From Posidonia oceanica (lineage: Eukaryota > Streptophyta > Magnoliopsida > Alismatales > Posidoniaceae), in assembly GCA_037176725.1 (NCBI GenBank), contig JAZBRS010000059.1, forward strand, positions 12,201,001-12,265,000: DNA of 64,000 bases. The letters are read 5' to 3'. Below, piece by piece: positions 21,140 through 31,901 of this stretch. Below the pieces are notes generated by a model. The model was not told where the DNA came from, ran no database searches, and saw only the letters and a program-made list of their open reading frames with translations. The position numbers were made by a program, and so were the translations under genes. The stretch's first letter is position 1. Every line of letters begins with the position of its first letter.

Positions 21140-22384
21140 TGTACCGCCTTTTAACAGCTCATAGAATGGTCTGCATTTCTCTACATGTTGGGAGATGAAT
21201 CTCCAAATGAATTGCAGCCTTCCTATAAGTCCTCTAAGCTCCTTGATGTTCTTTGGAGGCGGCATGGCTGTTATAGCTTTGGCTTTTGTAGGATCTACTT
21301 CTATGCCCCTTTTACTCACTATGAAGCCAAGTAACTTTCTAGCAGTAACCCCGAAGACACACTTCTTGGGGTTCATCTTGAGGTTGTACTGGTTTGCCCT
21401 CTGGAGTACTCTTTCTAATGCTTCAAAGTGTCCCTCTCTTGTTTTGGATTTTACTAGCAGGTCATCCACGTAACATTCCATGCAATCGTGCATCATGTTG
21501 TGAAAGATTGCCATCATAGCCCTTTGGTAGGTGGCTCCAGCACTCTTCAGTCCGGAAGGCATGACTACATAGCAGTAAGTTCCCCATGGAGTGGTGAATG
21601 AGGTCTTCTCCTGATCTTCTTCTGCAAGTTTGATCTGGTTGTAGCCGGAGAAGCCGTCCATAAATGAAAGCATTTCATGGCCTGCTGTGTTGTCTGTGAG
21701 GACGTCTATGTGTGGGAGAGGGAAGTCATCTTTTGGGCATGCTACTTTGAGGTCTCGGTAATCAATGCACACTCACACTTTGCCATCTTTCTTCATTACT
21801 GGGACTATGTTGGCATTCCACTCTAGATATACTACAACTCTAATGAACTTTGCCTTATGCAATTTGTCTATCTCTTCTTTTACTTTCAGGGCAAGGTCTG
21901 GTCGTAGACGTCGGAGCTTCTACTTCACTGTCTTTGCGTCTGGCTTGAGAGGGAGCCTGTGCTCCACCAGTAGTGATTCAAGCCCGGGCATTTCTCCGTA
22001 GGAGAAGGCCAGCACCTTGGCATATTTCTTGAGTAGCTTTACCATTTTGACTCGTTCATCTGAGTTGAGTGCAGAGCTTATTCGAACCGGTCTTGGATCT
22101 TCTTCAGTTCCCAGATTAATTTCCTCTGTTTCTTCAGTGGTAGCCTTGACTTGCTCATCATATTTTTTCATCATTTCTTCAAAGATGGTTGGGTCTACCG
22201 ATTCTTCTTCATCTGGGTCCTCTTCTGTATCCTCCAGTTCATAGACTTCATAGTTCCCCTTATTTTTGCCAGTGATATTTGACACCTCTTCAACCAGGAA
22301 GATGGCGTGCGTTGTGGCTAGCTTCTGTGGTAATGCTATGGTATAATGACAAACTCTGACTGTCAGAATGACTGGCTCCTTCAT
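21140..22384 (-). pseudogene. Reverse transcriptase of element O, right of insertion A
   Basis: Read leftwards, 22384-21920 holds the acidic region before RT and its N-terminus, and 21772-21140 holds the palm, with FSGYNQIKLA, TPWGTYCYVVMP, the catalytic YVDD at 21472-21461 and the thumb (GLIGRLQFI). Stops interrupt both segments, for example after PDAKTVK near 21920 and near 21770. The domain continues in the RNase H at 3542. The catalytic YVDD is still present, but the gene is split by A and cannot make the enzyme. Confidence 0.88.
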
Positions 22385-22936
22385 GACCTAGCCTGCACAC
22401 TTAACAAAGTGGTTAGATACTTGTTGTGAGGACATGGTGGCTATTAAGCCGACCGAGCCACGTCCTCGACTACTTTCCCCATTATTAGCTAAACTAGAAA
22501 AAAAAATACCAGAAAGTAAATTACACAAAAATAAAATGCATGAATTAAAAGTAGGAAAGAAACTATTTACAAGATTAGGGGGACTGCCCCTAGGTTTGTC
22601 TCCTCGGTGGAGACGATGCGCCATTTGGCGTTAGTCAGTGGCCTTAGCCCCTTCTTGCTCAGAGGGGCAAGGCCGTAGGTCATCAAAGAGGGAAGTAAGA
22701 TCGCTGAGGGAGAGAGAGTCGACGACTTCTGCTTCGGTGTTCTTGGAGGAAGCTTTAGAGGAGTTGTCGGCTAGGATGTCCGGAAGAGGCGGAACTTGAG
22801 GAGAGTGGGGAAGATTGTCTAACACTTGGAGTGTGATGTTAGGGATTTCTTCAAAGTCAGGGAAAGAGATCAATGCTGCTGCTTCGGGCTCTTCTGGGGA
22901 GTTCGGAACTTCGTTAGGAGTTGACTTGTCCTGGAA
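22385..22936 (-). other. Linker between protease and RT of O, possible intron
   Basis: On the minus strand this holds an acidic frame (22873-22631) and then an AT-rich stretch with a pyrimidine run and acceptor-like TTTTTTTTCTAG near 22497-22486. Ogre elements are known to have an intron between protease and RT. E has an AT-rich stretch in the same place (38950-39090). Splicing is inferred only. Confidence 0.4.
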
Positions 22937-23700
22937 CTATAGCCCAACTAAGATAAAGTGATTTGATAATGACCACGCGAGTGGTTTCTCAAGGTCCTTC
23001 ATTAAATACCCTGAGTACCCCAATCTTGTACTGTTGTGCTCTTCTGGTGTTTCGAGCGCATCCTTCATCCCTTGTTCCTGGTGGTCTAATCCTTTCCTAG
23101 GAGTGTACCCTATTTTAAGGAGAATTTCCCATGGTCTCTTCATGTGTTCTGGGAAATCATACTGGTTCATATCTATGCTCTGGGGGGAAAAGATCTGCTT
23201 TACACTGTCCTTGCCCTCAATAGTTGGATCTTTGCTTTCAGGGATGAGGGGCCATGCCAACGTGGTGGTTAGGACTACCACAAGGTGTGCCTCAACATCT
23301 ATCGGCTCATCTCCCATAATCTTGATTATTTTCCCTTGGTAGGGAAACTTTAGGCATTGATGTCGTGGGAAGGTGACGGCTTTAATTTCTTCAATCCATT
23401 CGAGCCCTAAGATGAGTCGATAGGAGATAGGTGCATCGACTACTATTAATTCTGTATCCACCTCAACAGGGCCAACGACGATTTTGACATTAATTTTGCC
23501 TTGACCCGCTTTCTTATTATTATCGTACCTTGATACTGTTAATGCTGCTGGGTTCAGTTGAGATTCTTTGAGTCCAATCAGGTGAAGGGTATCTAATGAG
23601 CATACATTCAAAGTTGCCCCTGTATCTACCAAAACACCAGAAAGTTTATAATGATTCACTATTACAGTAACATTCAAGGGTAAAGTCCTCCTTCAGGAGG
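22937..23700 (-). pseudogene. Protease-like domain 2 and G-patch of element O
   Basis: The aspartic protease cuts the polyprotein. The frame carries the active-site motif VDTGATLNVCSL, the flap-side region with VDTELIVVDAPISYRLILGLEWI, and then a G-patch-like stretch (LKIGYTPRKGLDHQEQG), which is usual after protease in the Tat lineage. Upstream is the family linker with ILEQLQKTQAKISIYEL. This copy corresponds to the single protease of ordinary Tat elements, and its catalytic Asp-Thr-Gly is intact. The surrounding frame ends at 22937. Confidence 0.75.
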
Positions 23701-24300
23701 AGCTAATTCTGAATCTGTGAAGAATAGAGTGGGCTTGATGAACATTGTGGCTGCAACTGCTGCAAGGGTCTCTGCAGGCATGTCTTTCGGGACTTGAGGC
23801 TTCTTTAGTACCACCATTAGGATGTCTCGATGCTTTTCGGAGGCCTTGATCAGCTCATAGATTGATATCTTGGCTTGTGTCTTCTGGAGTTGCTCTAAGA
23901 TATCAAACTCGCCATCTATTCTTCTAGGAACATCAAATTCTCGTCGGGGAGGAGACTAAATTCTCTCTGCAGAAGGTGGTGGTGGTATGACTTGATTTAA
24001 GATGCTCCCGGTTCTAGTGATGGCTACCTATTGTGCTGGAAGGTAACCCCCTGTTGGCTGGAGCAGATCGGAGTAGAGATGTCAGTCTTCTAAGCAAAGA
24101 TGAGCATGGCGGGGTAGGTCTTGTACAATGTATCCGAGCATATCCCTGGGTGGCATTACTACTTGCCAAACTTTGGAACCCCTGGAAGCTTGGAACCTCG
24201 TCGTCCCAGTTGTCAATCCAACCGCCCACTGGCCATGCACTATTTGACTCTGGCGATGGTCCTCCCATACCGAATTCATGGAGATAGGGCATCCAGATCA
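23701..24300 (-). other. Interprotease linker of element O
   Basis: Minus-strand frames include the conserved ILEQLQKTQAKISIYEL stretch near 23900, and a less conserved part with stops at 24014-24301. E has the same linker at about 37400-37550. It separates the two protease-like domains. Confidence 0.6.
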
Positions 24301-24800
24301 TTGCTAAATCTGTCTCATGATCAGCTTCGATTGCAATTACCTCCCCTCGGTATTTGAACTTGACAAGCTGGTGTGTTGGGGAAGCAATAGCACAGATTTC
24401 TGCTAACTAGGATCTCCCCAGAATTAATGGCTCAAGCAAGTCTTGCTCCATTACAATGACAGTGGTGATGTTGGTAAGAGGACCCATAGTAATTTTCAGT
24501 TGGATAGTCCCCAGCCCCTCTTTTTGACTATTGTCATAACCCTTGCAGAGAAAGCCCTGCTTGATGATCTGTTCTTCCCCGATGTCTAGGTATTGGAGAG
24601 TGTTTAAGGAACATGCACACCGACTGGCCCTAGTGTCGACAAGAACGCCTGGAAGCGGGTAGCCATCAATATCTACGGTAATGATCAGAGGGCGGAGATG
24701 CTCCTCTAGAGCTGGCAATTCGGAATCTCTGAATACTATGTTCCTTTGCTCAAATCTTGTAATGATTTCCCTGGCCAAGTCAAATGAGTCTGCCTCATCA
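24301..24800 (-). pseudogene. Protease-like domain 1 of element O
   Basis: Following NIVFRDSELPALEE, the frame has VLVDTRASRCACSLNTLQYL, then GYDNSQKEGLGTIQLKI, LEPLILGRS, a TAG stop where the family has tryptophan, and LAEICAIASPTHQ. This is a complete retropepsin fold pattern placed before domain 2. The active site reads Asp-Thr-Arg where Asp-Thr-Gly is expected, so this copy is probably not catalytic. The homologous domain in E (36480-36930) reads DTGAS. Confidence 0.7.
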
Positions 24801-25129
24801 GGATTGCTAGATTCTTGCTGCTATTCATCTCCCAGAAGGAAGTTAAAATGCTCAAGCAGTGCGAGGTCATTTGTGGCACTTTCTTCGTCCTACATCTCCT
24901 CCAACATATCGTCTGTCTGGACTTTCCATTCTGCAGACCCTTGCTCAGAACATATTTCTGGAATATCTGGCTCATTGTCCCCTTCAGTTGAGGGGACCTG
25001 TTCCGGGTCTACCTCTAGGTGCTGAATGGTTATCAACTCGGATTGAACTGTGGTACTATCAGCTTCTATATGTACCACTGGATGGTGGGGCATAGGGTTC
25101 TGGTGTATCTATAGTTTATGTTGTTCCGC

Positions 25130-27043
25130 CTACACTGCTTTCAATCTGTCCCTGAGAGCTGGCCACATAATTTCTCCTTTATCATTTAGATCATATATTT
25201 TGTCCTTCAGTACAAAGCACTCTTCAAGGGTATGTCCATTCTTTTGATAATATGGACAATATTTGGACATGTTTGTGTTGGGGGCGTTTGGCTTCGAGAT
25301 TGGAAGCTGTAAGTCCCCACTTTCGACCAACATCCTGAACACGTCTGGGAGTGCTTCAGGAAGTGGCAGGTAGCTTTGTCTTCTAGGCCCCTTGTAAGCT
25401 TGAGGTGGAGTAACATTGTTGTAATTTCTTTGCCCCTGTGGTGGCCCTCTATGCTGATTGCCCATTTGCCCCTGTTGAAAGTTCAGCAGGTGTTGGAACT
25501 GTTGGAGCTGAAATTGTTGAGGCGGTTGCCGATGAGGTTCTTGCTGCTGGAACTGAAGTGGTGGAAACTGTTGGCCTCTCCATCCCTTCTGGTTCTGTTG
25601 GGTTGATAGCTGTGCCATGCTTCCTGTAACACCTTCTATGGTATGCCCCACAGCTTTCCTTCGACCTTTACCTTGAAGCTCCAAGAAAGGTAGGTCTTCT
25701 TTGTTACAGAGGACCTTTGCAGCCCGTTCATATAATTGGGGGTAGGTATGAAAGTCACCAACCAGTAGTCCTGCCCTCAGTGCCCCTATAGTATTCCTGG
25801 CTATAATCTCCATGGCTTGACTTTCGGGTATGTGGCACTCTGATCGAGCGGCCATGTTCCTCCACCTGCTGGCAAAAGTAACGAAATCTTCATTGGTTCT
25901 CATTCATTCAGCAGTGAGGTCGCCTACAGTTGGCTTGTGTGGCACCCGGTGGCTATATCGGTTCAAGAATCTCTCCTCCACTGTTTTAAAGTCTTGGAGA
26001 TCATGGGCAGTGAGGGAGTCAAACCATCTTAATACCTCTCCCTCAAGTGTCTTGAAGAAAAGATAAACAATGAGCCCTTGGTCATAACGGTATGGTAGAG
26101 TATCCATGTTGAAGGCAACTAAATGATTCCTTGGATCCTCTGCCCCGTTGTACCTCCTCATCTTTGGCATTTTAAACCCTAGTGGAAGGGTAAAGTGAGA
26201 GAATTTGGAGGTATCATAGCCCACTGGTGCTCTCGAAGTAACCCCCACTTTTGCCAATGCTTCTGAGATCATTCTTTTAATGTCTGGTCCTGGCATGACC
26301 TGTTGCCCTTGATTTAGGTGCCCATAAGTTTGGTGGAATTGTGGTGGGTTATAAGGTGGTGAGAATGGTAGGGATTGTGATGGAGTGTAGTAGGATTGTG
26401 CGTTTGGGAGTGGTTGTGGAGAGAGTGATGTTCCTGGGTATTGCGGGAAGTAGTTGGTTGTGGATGGCATGGTTTGATGCATGGAAGGGTAGGGTGGCAT
26501 TGCATGGTATTGTGTGAAGTTTACTGTGGGGTTTGGTGGTATGTCATGGGTGTAAGTGGGTGTCACTAATGGGCCACAGTAGGAATTTGGGAAAGAGGAT
26601 CCATGGGCGGATGAGGTTTACAGGCTCCCAAACAAGGCGTGGTGTCATGCCAGGAATTTGTAGACCTCATTAGTTGCTTCTTCAGATAGATGGGAAGCAT
26701 TCGACGTAGGTGGCATTACTTGGGAGGTTACTCTAAGAGGTATGTGCTCGAGTGGAGTACTCCATGGTTGAGAGTGACTTGCCTCCCTCTCCTCTTCGGG
26801 GTCTCCTTCATAAGATAGGCTTTTGCTAGAGTTTGGTGCAGAGAATGTAGGAGTAGGCCCCCCAGTGGAGTAGTTGAATGGGATGGAGGCATGAGGGAAC
26901 TTGCGTTGGCCCATTGTTTGTGAAAAATTAGGAGTTTCCGGCTCTACTGCGTTTGAAGTTGGGATTCTGAACAAGAACCCGTCTTGGCCTATGTTTGCCT
27001 GTGTAGTGGTGGTAGAGGCAGATGATAGGCTGATGCGTTCCAT
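25130..27043 (-). pseudogene. Gag of element O (stop-interrupted)
   Basis: The first ATG of the frame is at 27043. The single frame runs to 25130 with in-frame stops, among them those at 26645-26647 and 25904-25906. Residues encoded around 26250-25700 match the gag domain (FTLPLGFKMPKMRRYNG, then LVAFNMDTLPY and LRWFDSL). A Gln-rich stretch lies at 25600-25400, and a finger-like CPYYQKNGHTLEEC near 25260-25215. Sequence continues towards protease domain 1 through acidic segments with more stops (24890-25093), so gag and protease were probably one polyprotein. Confidence 0.8.
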
Positions 27044-27798
27044 TTGCAAAACTATTACAAGTACTTGGAAATGAAATTACAGACTCGATTAACACTACTT
27101 AATACAAACTCGATGTGAATAAAAAAATAAAAGGAAATAACCAACTGTTTGATAATTGTTCTAGTGTTTTTGCAACCTGTCACTAATTCTACCAAACCAC
27201 TCTATAAACAAGGCATGCCGGTGCGATTTCCCTGTAGTCGCCTATCAGACAGGTGGCTAAACACGGCCCCGGTTTAACCAGTGGCAAAGTGTGGCGCCTC
27301 TTGGACAGGCGTCTAAAACTCTGTCCTTTTGGCAACCGAGATCTGCCCTGGACAAATCGCACAATAAACAAGAAATAACCAACACAGGTCTCAAACAATG
27401 CGAAATTTTTTAATTGTTCAAGAGGTTAATTAATCGCTTGATTAAACCTGCGTGCTCTCAATAAATGGGTTCCTAGGCTAGGTAAAGACAACTTTGGGAT
27501 ATCTAAGTGTCACTCAATAGGATTTTGACACTTTGGTACCACACCTTGACCTTCGTTAGGGTCCACCAAGATGGCCTAGGCGACGGGTTTGTCTCTCTAA
27601 AGAGGGGCCCGCAACCCAGGATTCTGTCATTAAGGTCGTTTCATAGCAATCTACAAAGCGGTAAATAAACACAAAATATCAGAGCATCAAGTATCTACTA
27701 AGAACTATTATTGACCCACAGAGAATGGAGGAGTCAATAATAAATTCCTAGAACACCTTGAGTTCCCAATCTAACTATAACAACCAAACCGAGTATGG
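27044..27798 (-). other. Leader of element O between gag and insertion S
   Basis: This is non-coding sequence upstream of O's gag. It is AT-rich with no recognised motif, and its short frames have no domain match. It continues beyond the solo LTR S at 31150. Confidence 0.55.
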
Positions 27799-27803
27799 GT
27801 GAG
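27799..27803. repeat. Target site duplication GTGAG, left copy (element S)
   Basis: GTGAG precedes the LTR start TGTAGACACC, and the same five bases follow its end at 31145-31149. Confidence 0.9.
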
Positions 27804-27978
27804 TGTAGACACCCCATTCTGATAGCCTGGAAGTTGGTTGTTTTCTTTCACAGGCTCGTGTGGATTCTGGAATGGCATTCTTTTTCCTAACCCATTTTCT
27901 AGCCCGAAACCAAGCCCAAAACCTTGCCCAAACCCTAGAAGCCTTAACCCAAGCTTTTTACAACCTTTAAAACCCTTC

Positions 27979-28012
27979 TAGGCCCAAGCCCAAGCCCAAG
28001 CCCAAGCCCATT
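27979..28012 (+). repeat. CCCAAG hexamer run
   Basis: About five copies of GCCCAA form a short microsatellite inside LTR S. Confidence 0.8.
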
Positions 28013-28035
28013 TGCAGCTTGTGCCAACTGAGTGT

Positions 28036-28122
28036 GTTGGATGCTGGAATAGGTAGTGTCCAACGTTGGATGCGCCCTGTGCTAGCGTCCAATGTTGGAC
28101 ACCCTTTGCTCCAGCGTCCAAC
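28036..28122 (+). repeat. Stem-loop module cluster S1: three 29-nt units
   Basis: Units 28036-28064, 28065-28093 and 28094-28122 abut exactly. Each begins GTTGGA and ends GTCCAAC or GTCCAAT, so its ends pair. The junctions give the palindrome-like GTCCAACGTTGGA. Confidence 0.9.
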
Positions 28123-28705
28123 GGCTCGGGTGCGGCAGCGGCTACTCCGCCCCCTTCGGCTCACCGCCTGTCCACTCCACCGCCTCCCTGCACTTACTAC
28201 CCGTCCCCTCTCCCACTGCATGCCATCCACTACCTTCCAAGCTCAAGTAACTACCCATCTTCTCCCCATCAGCACCTAATCCGCTCTCTAACCCCTCACT
28301 GCAGCTGCTAACTTCCGCCGGCTGCACCTGCCATCGTCCTGCCCTCGCCGGCCTTCTGACAGCACCCATGCCCTCTCCTGACAACCCACATGGCTTCCCC
28401 ACACTCATCCGCACCTGCCAACACCTGCAATTGCCAGAATTTGGCCTTCAACTTCGCCTGCCAGCACTTGAACCCATGCCATTGCAACAAAACCGCAACT
28501 TCATGCCTTCGCACCAGTCACCACACAGAGCCTAGAGAGAATTCACCGCCTCCAAGAGCAAGAATGATCATCCACCTTCCCTCTCGACCTGTTGCCAACC
28601 TCTCCGAAGCTTCCAGCAGCCCGTGCGAGCTTGTCGGAGTAGCTGCTGCCGCTACTTCAGCAACGCCGACAAAAGAGGTGGACCGCCGTTCCAGGCTGTC
28701 AAACG

Positions 28706-28707
28706 GT
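28706..28707 (+). promoter_or_regulatory. Predicted splice donor in LTR S
   Basis: AAACG|GTAAGTCCTC matches the donor in C and D (GTAAGTCCTC) and lies at the equivalent position, about 2.4 kb before the LTR end. Confidence 0.45.
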
Positions 28708-28817
28708 AAGTCCTCTATCCTCGTAGCTCTTGCATACCTAGTAGCACATTCCCATGCACTCTTATGCTTTTTTGAATCCTTTTGGTCATGATCCGTGGCC
28801 AAGAGAGAGTTAATTGT

Positions 28818-28874
28818 GTCGAACGCACCAGCTGGTGCATCCAATGTTGGACATGGCATAGGCCGGTGTCCAAC
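28818..28874 (+). repeat. Stem-loop module cluster S2: two units
   Basis: Units 28818-28845 (28 nt, one base short, GTCGAACG...CATCCAAT) and 28846-28874 (29 nt, GTTGGACA...TGTCCAAC). Confidence 0.8.
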
Positions 28875-29054
28875 ACTCTGTCTTGCCTTGCTCCTATTTG
28901 ATGCCTTCCATGCTTTGTCGTTGCTTGTTTTTCTGTAAGCCCATGCAACATGCCTCCTTTATTTGTTTTCTGATGTCATACCATGCCTATATCTATGCTT
29001 TGACCCATGCCTAAGCTTTTTGCATGATTTGAGTTCATCTTGCTTCCTATCTGC

Positions 29055-29112
29055 GTTGGACGTCTGGGTGAGCCGCGTCCAACGTTGGACGCTGGTTCAC
29101 CCAGCGTCCAAC
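29055..29112 (+). repeat. Stem-loop module cluster S3: two units
   Basis: Units 29055-29083 and 29084-29112, both GTTGGACG...GCGTCCAAC. The two units are also near inverted copies of each other (CTGGGTGAGCC against GGTTCACCCA), so the cluster can form one long or two short hairpins. Confidence 0.9.
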
Positions 29113-29437
29113 ACGTCTGTTAGTTGTAGCTTGTTGCCATGCCTACATCATGCCTATTTTTGATGCTATTTTGTGATCCATGCTTGCTTAGAGATGCCTG
29201 GCCCCTATGGCAACCATGCTTACGTTTGCTAGGATCTTTTTAAGTAGCTTACTCCTTTTTGCAAAAGTTTTAATCTTTCTCCTCTATGCATGTTTCCTTT
29301 TTTACTTGTCCTCTGAGTTTAATGCTTGCTGTCGATGATTATTTTGCTCTGGCCTGTCTCTAGTATGTCTACATGCATATAGGTGGGGTTAGAGCTGAGC
29401 TCCCCCTTTAGCAGAGGTGAGTATGCATCCTGCTGTC

Positions 29438-29466
29438 ATTGGATGCTACTGCCTCCAGCGTCTAAC
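29438..29466 (+). repeat. Stem-loop module cluster S4: single unit
   Basis: ATTGGATG...GCGTCTAAC, 29 nt. Confidence 0.7.
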
Positions 29467-29636
29467 ACAGCAGTCCATCTGTCTGGCTTCTGTTAGCTTA
29501 CATGATGTTCCGATCTCCTTGCTTGCATGTCTTCTAAGTTTATGTGCATGTATATCTTCCTTTTCAACTGTTCTTCAGCTTTTAGGAGATTATTTGCTTG
29601 TTTATGCATGTTTTTGTGTGTTGTGCCTCCCAGGGC

Positions 29637-29694
29637 GTTGTACGCTGCTAGTGCTGGCATCCAACATTGGACGCTGGCCTAGCTCGCGTCCAAC
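29637..29694 (+). repeat. Stem-loop module cluster S5: two units
   Basis: Units 29637-29665 (GTTGTACG...CATCCAAC) and 29666-29694 (ATTGGACG...GCGTCCAAC), both 29 nt. Confidence 0.85.
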
Positions 29695-29866
29695 ACCCTG
29701 GTTGTGTCTCTGGCCTGGCACAAGCTACTACTAGTAAGTTTTGGTTTTCTTTTGTGGTCCCATGTTTGCATGTTTGCCCTATGCTCATCTCTAGAAGCCC
29801 AAATGCATGATCCCTATTTTTATTTGCCTTTTGTATGCTTCCTCATCTCTCTGTCTTCTGGCCTGT

Positions 29867-29924
29867 GTTAGACGCCTGTCACTCTGGCATCTAACGTTGG
29901 ACGCCATGGTCAGCGGCGTCCAAC
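29867..29924 (+). repeat. Stem-loop module cluster S6: two units
   Basis: Units 29867-29895 (GTTAGACG...CATCTAAC) and 29896-29924 (GTTGGACG...GCGTCCAAC). The first carries matching changes in both arms. Confidence 0.85.
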
Positions 29925-30108
29925 AACCTGCTTGCTTTTTGATCCTTGATCTTGGCTTGCCCCTTGCTCTGATTCCTCTTTTAATCTTCTATTAGGTTAG
30001 TCTTGCATGTCATGCACCCATTTAGCTGCACTTTCGCATCTATATTGCATCCATATAGCTAGATTGCATGGTTTTCCAAAATCTGCATGCTATCTGCCTC
30101 CAGCAGGT

Positions 30109-30166
30109 GTTGGATGCCAGCAATGCTAGCGTCCAACGTTGGACGCTGGTGTTGCCAACGTCCAAC
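30109..30166 (+). repeat. Stem-loop module cluster S7: two units
   Basis: Units 30109-30137 (GTTGGATG...GCGTCCAAC) and 30138-30166 (GTTGGACG...ACGTCCAAC), both 29 nt. Confidence 0.88.
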
Positions 30167-30279
30167 GCTTGCAGATGGCTGATAGTCATTTTAAAACACC
30201 GATTTGGTTTCGCTCGTCATTTCTTGCGTTTTATTGCTTCTAATGCTTGCTGCAACCCCTATGCATGTTGCCCACCCCT

Positions 30280-30485
30280 TTGTTTTGGTTTTGCACCCCG
30301 CTTTGCCTAGTTTTCCACACTTTGCCCTGTTTTCCATGTTTCGCATCATTTTTCATGTTTTGCATCATTTTTCCGCTCCTCTGCATAATTTTCCGTGCCC
30401 CTTTGCATCGTTTTCCGTTCTTTGCCTCGTTTTCCATGCCTCGCATTGTTTTCCGCATTTCGCATCGTTTTCCACACCCACTTTG
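30280..30485 (+). repeat. Short LTR array in S (TTTTGCATC/TTTTCC repeats)
   Basis: Degenerate 15-30 base repeats with TTTTGCNTC and TTTTCCNTG are in the same place as the CGTTTTGCGTG arrays of A, C and D. This looks like a shorter or older version of that array. Confidence 0.65.
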
Positions 30486-31144
30486 CTTTATCGCTTGCAT
30501 GTCGCTTGCATTGCTTGGTTTCCCTGCAGTTTTGCTTTACCGCTTGCATCTGCATTAGGGCTATGATGCTTACTGCCTAGGAGTTCTCATGAACCAGGGC
30601 CCACCCAGTTTGGAACACTAGCAGCGTTGCTGAGCACATAGATAGCACATTTATTTCCCATGCATAGTAGTAGGCATTCAATGCATTTAGGCATTAGGCT
30701 AGCAATTCCCTGCATTAGCGCGAGATTGCCTAAGAAAGACCGACTCTCGGACGTATCGGGGTGCCTAACACCTTCCCCGTGCATAACAGGAGTCCTTGCC
30801 CTTTCTCTTGGCTCGCATCGACCTTTTCTTTTATTCAAGGCATGAGTCATAGCATAGCATAGCATAACGTAGCATAGCTTAGCTTAGCATTGCATTCCTT
30901 TGCCCCTCCTTGCATCCGGTTTTGCATGTCTTTTCATGCTTTACCCCTGGTTTTCCCTGTCTCCCAATTCAATAGATCCGGTGGCGACTCCGATTTTGTC
31001 TTATCATTTCTTTTCTTTTCTTTTGCCAGCGTTTCCGAGTCGAGTTTCTTCCCTCGGATCCCGCCGCATATAGTGAGCCTATTTTGATCGGTGCATGCAA
31101 GCTTTGGTAACGTGCATGGACGATCAGAATTCAGGATTACTACA

Positions 31145-31149
31145 GTGAG
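31145..31149. repeat. Target site duplication GTGAG, right copy (element S)
   Basis: Second copy of the duplication around S. Confidence 0.9.
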
Positions 31150-31423
31150 AGACTTGCACTGGCCCGGTTCACTCGATCTAATATGTTTTAGTTAGAGCAA
31201 GATTCCCTCAAGGAACTTTAGCTCTAATATCAGGAAAATAGTTTCCACCCTAGTAGTGGACGCAAACAAGCCTAGAATCCATGAAAAAACTAAAAGTACA
31301 GTGAACAGGATTTTTTGCTTGATTTTTATGCAACTGTAGATCAAAAAACAACACAAAATATGGAAAAAACTACTGATCTGTAGAGGAAAACAGTACCCAT
31401 AACTAGTCGCCTATAGCAGTAGC
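31150..31423 (-). other. 5' end of element O with possible primer site
   Basis: On the minus strand, 31232-31213 reads TGATATTAGAGCTAAAGTTC. It resembles the initiator-tRNA-Met primer site (TGGTATCAGAGC in the family) with several mismatches. It overlaps an inverted repeat, TTAGAGC at 31192-31198 with GCTCTAA at 31221-31227. Bases 31233-31423 would then be the end of O's 5' LTR, cut by E. The match is weak. Confidence 0.35.
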
Positions 31424-31642
31424 TGTAGATACCCCGTTTTGGCACTCCCTTCATTGGTAGTGTAGTTTGTTGCATTAGGACGTCCTTAGAAGCCATTTGC
31501 TCAATCTAGGACCTCTCATTTGAGCCAAACACCTATTCTCCAGTTCAAAGCATTATTTTCATCCCTTATTAAGCTTTAAGTGTCAGCAACTTGAATATTC
31601 TTCATTTCTTGACCAAATTTGGAAGATGGACTGACTAAGGGT

Positions 31643-31726
31643 GTTATACGCTGGATTCCCAGCTTATAACGTTGGCCACTGGTTTTCCAGTGACTAACAT
31701 TGGCTGTTGGTTTTCCAGCGTCTAAC
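31643..31726 (+). repeat. Stem-loop module cluster E1: three 28-nt units
   Basis: Units 31643-31670 (GTTATA...TATAAC with inner CTGG/CCAG), 31671-31698 (GTTGGCCACTGG...CCAGTGACTAAC) and 31699-31726 (ATTGGC...GTCTAAC). They abut without gaps. Confidence 0.88.
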
Positions 31727-31901
31727 ATGGGAGCCCAATGCCAGCCCTAAACTTTCTTTATTTGGCCAGAAATAAAATACGTGTTTTTGCCATCTTTAGA
31801 CTCTGTTGACCGATCAAGGCAATTAACACTAGCTTAATGACACTTAATCAAGTTTTAATTAGGGGAGATTCCTTGATCCTGGCAGCTATGCTTTAGAGGT
31901 C

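Larger units (their letters stand above)
27804..31144 (+). mobile_element. Element S: solo LTR, 3341 bp
   Basis: One LTR with ends TGTAGACACCCC and GGATTACTACA is flanked by GTGAG on both sides, with no internal region. It arose by recombination between two LTRs. Its tail (30560-31144) is clearly related to the LTRs of A, C and D, including the conserved stem-loop (30758-30778), the primer-site-like word (30982-30991) and the terminal hairpin (31087-31126). It contains a GTAAGTCCTC donor (28706), a short array (30280-30485) and fourteen 29-nt stem-loop modules in seven clusters. No gene is supported in it. Confidence 0.92.
1..31423 (-). mobile_element. Element O: decayed Tat/Ogre-like Ty3/gypsy element, split by insertions
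   Basis: O is read right to left. Its visible parts are 1-3547, 21140-27803 and 31145-31423; the rest of the span is inserted DNA (A at 3548-21134, S at 27804-31144). Along the minus strand the order is gag, protease-like domain 1, protease-like domain 2 with a G-patch, RT, RNase H, a second RNase H and integrase. Two RNase H domains before integrase are typical of the Tat/Ogre lineage. All coding parts carry stops or frameshifts, so O is inactive. No LTR for its 3' end is recognisable in bases 1-1190, so that LTR lies outside the window or has decayed. The 5' LTR side is cut at 31424 by element E. Confidence 0.85.
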
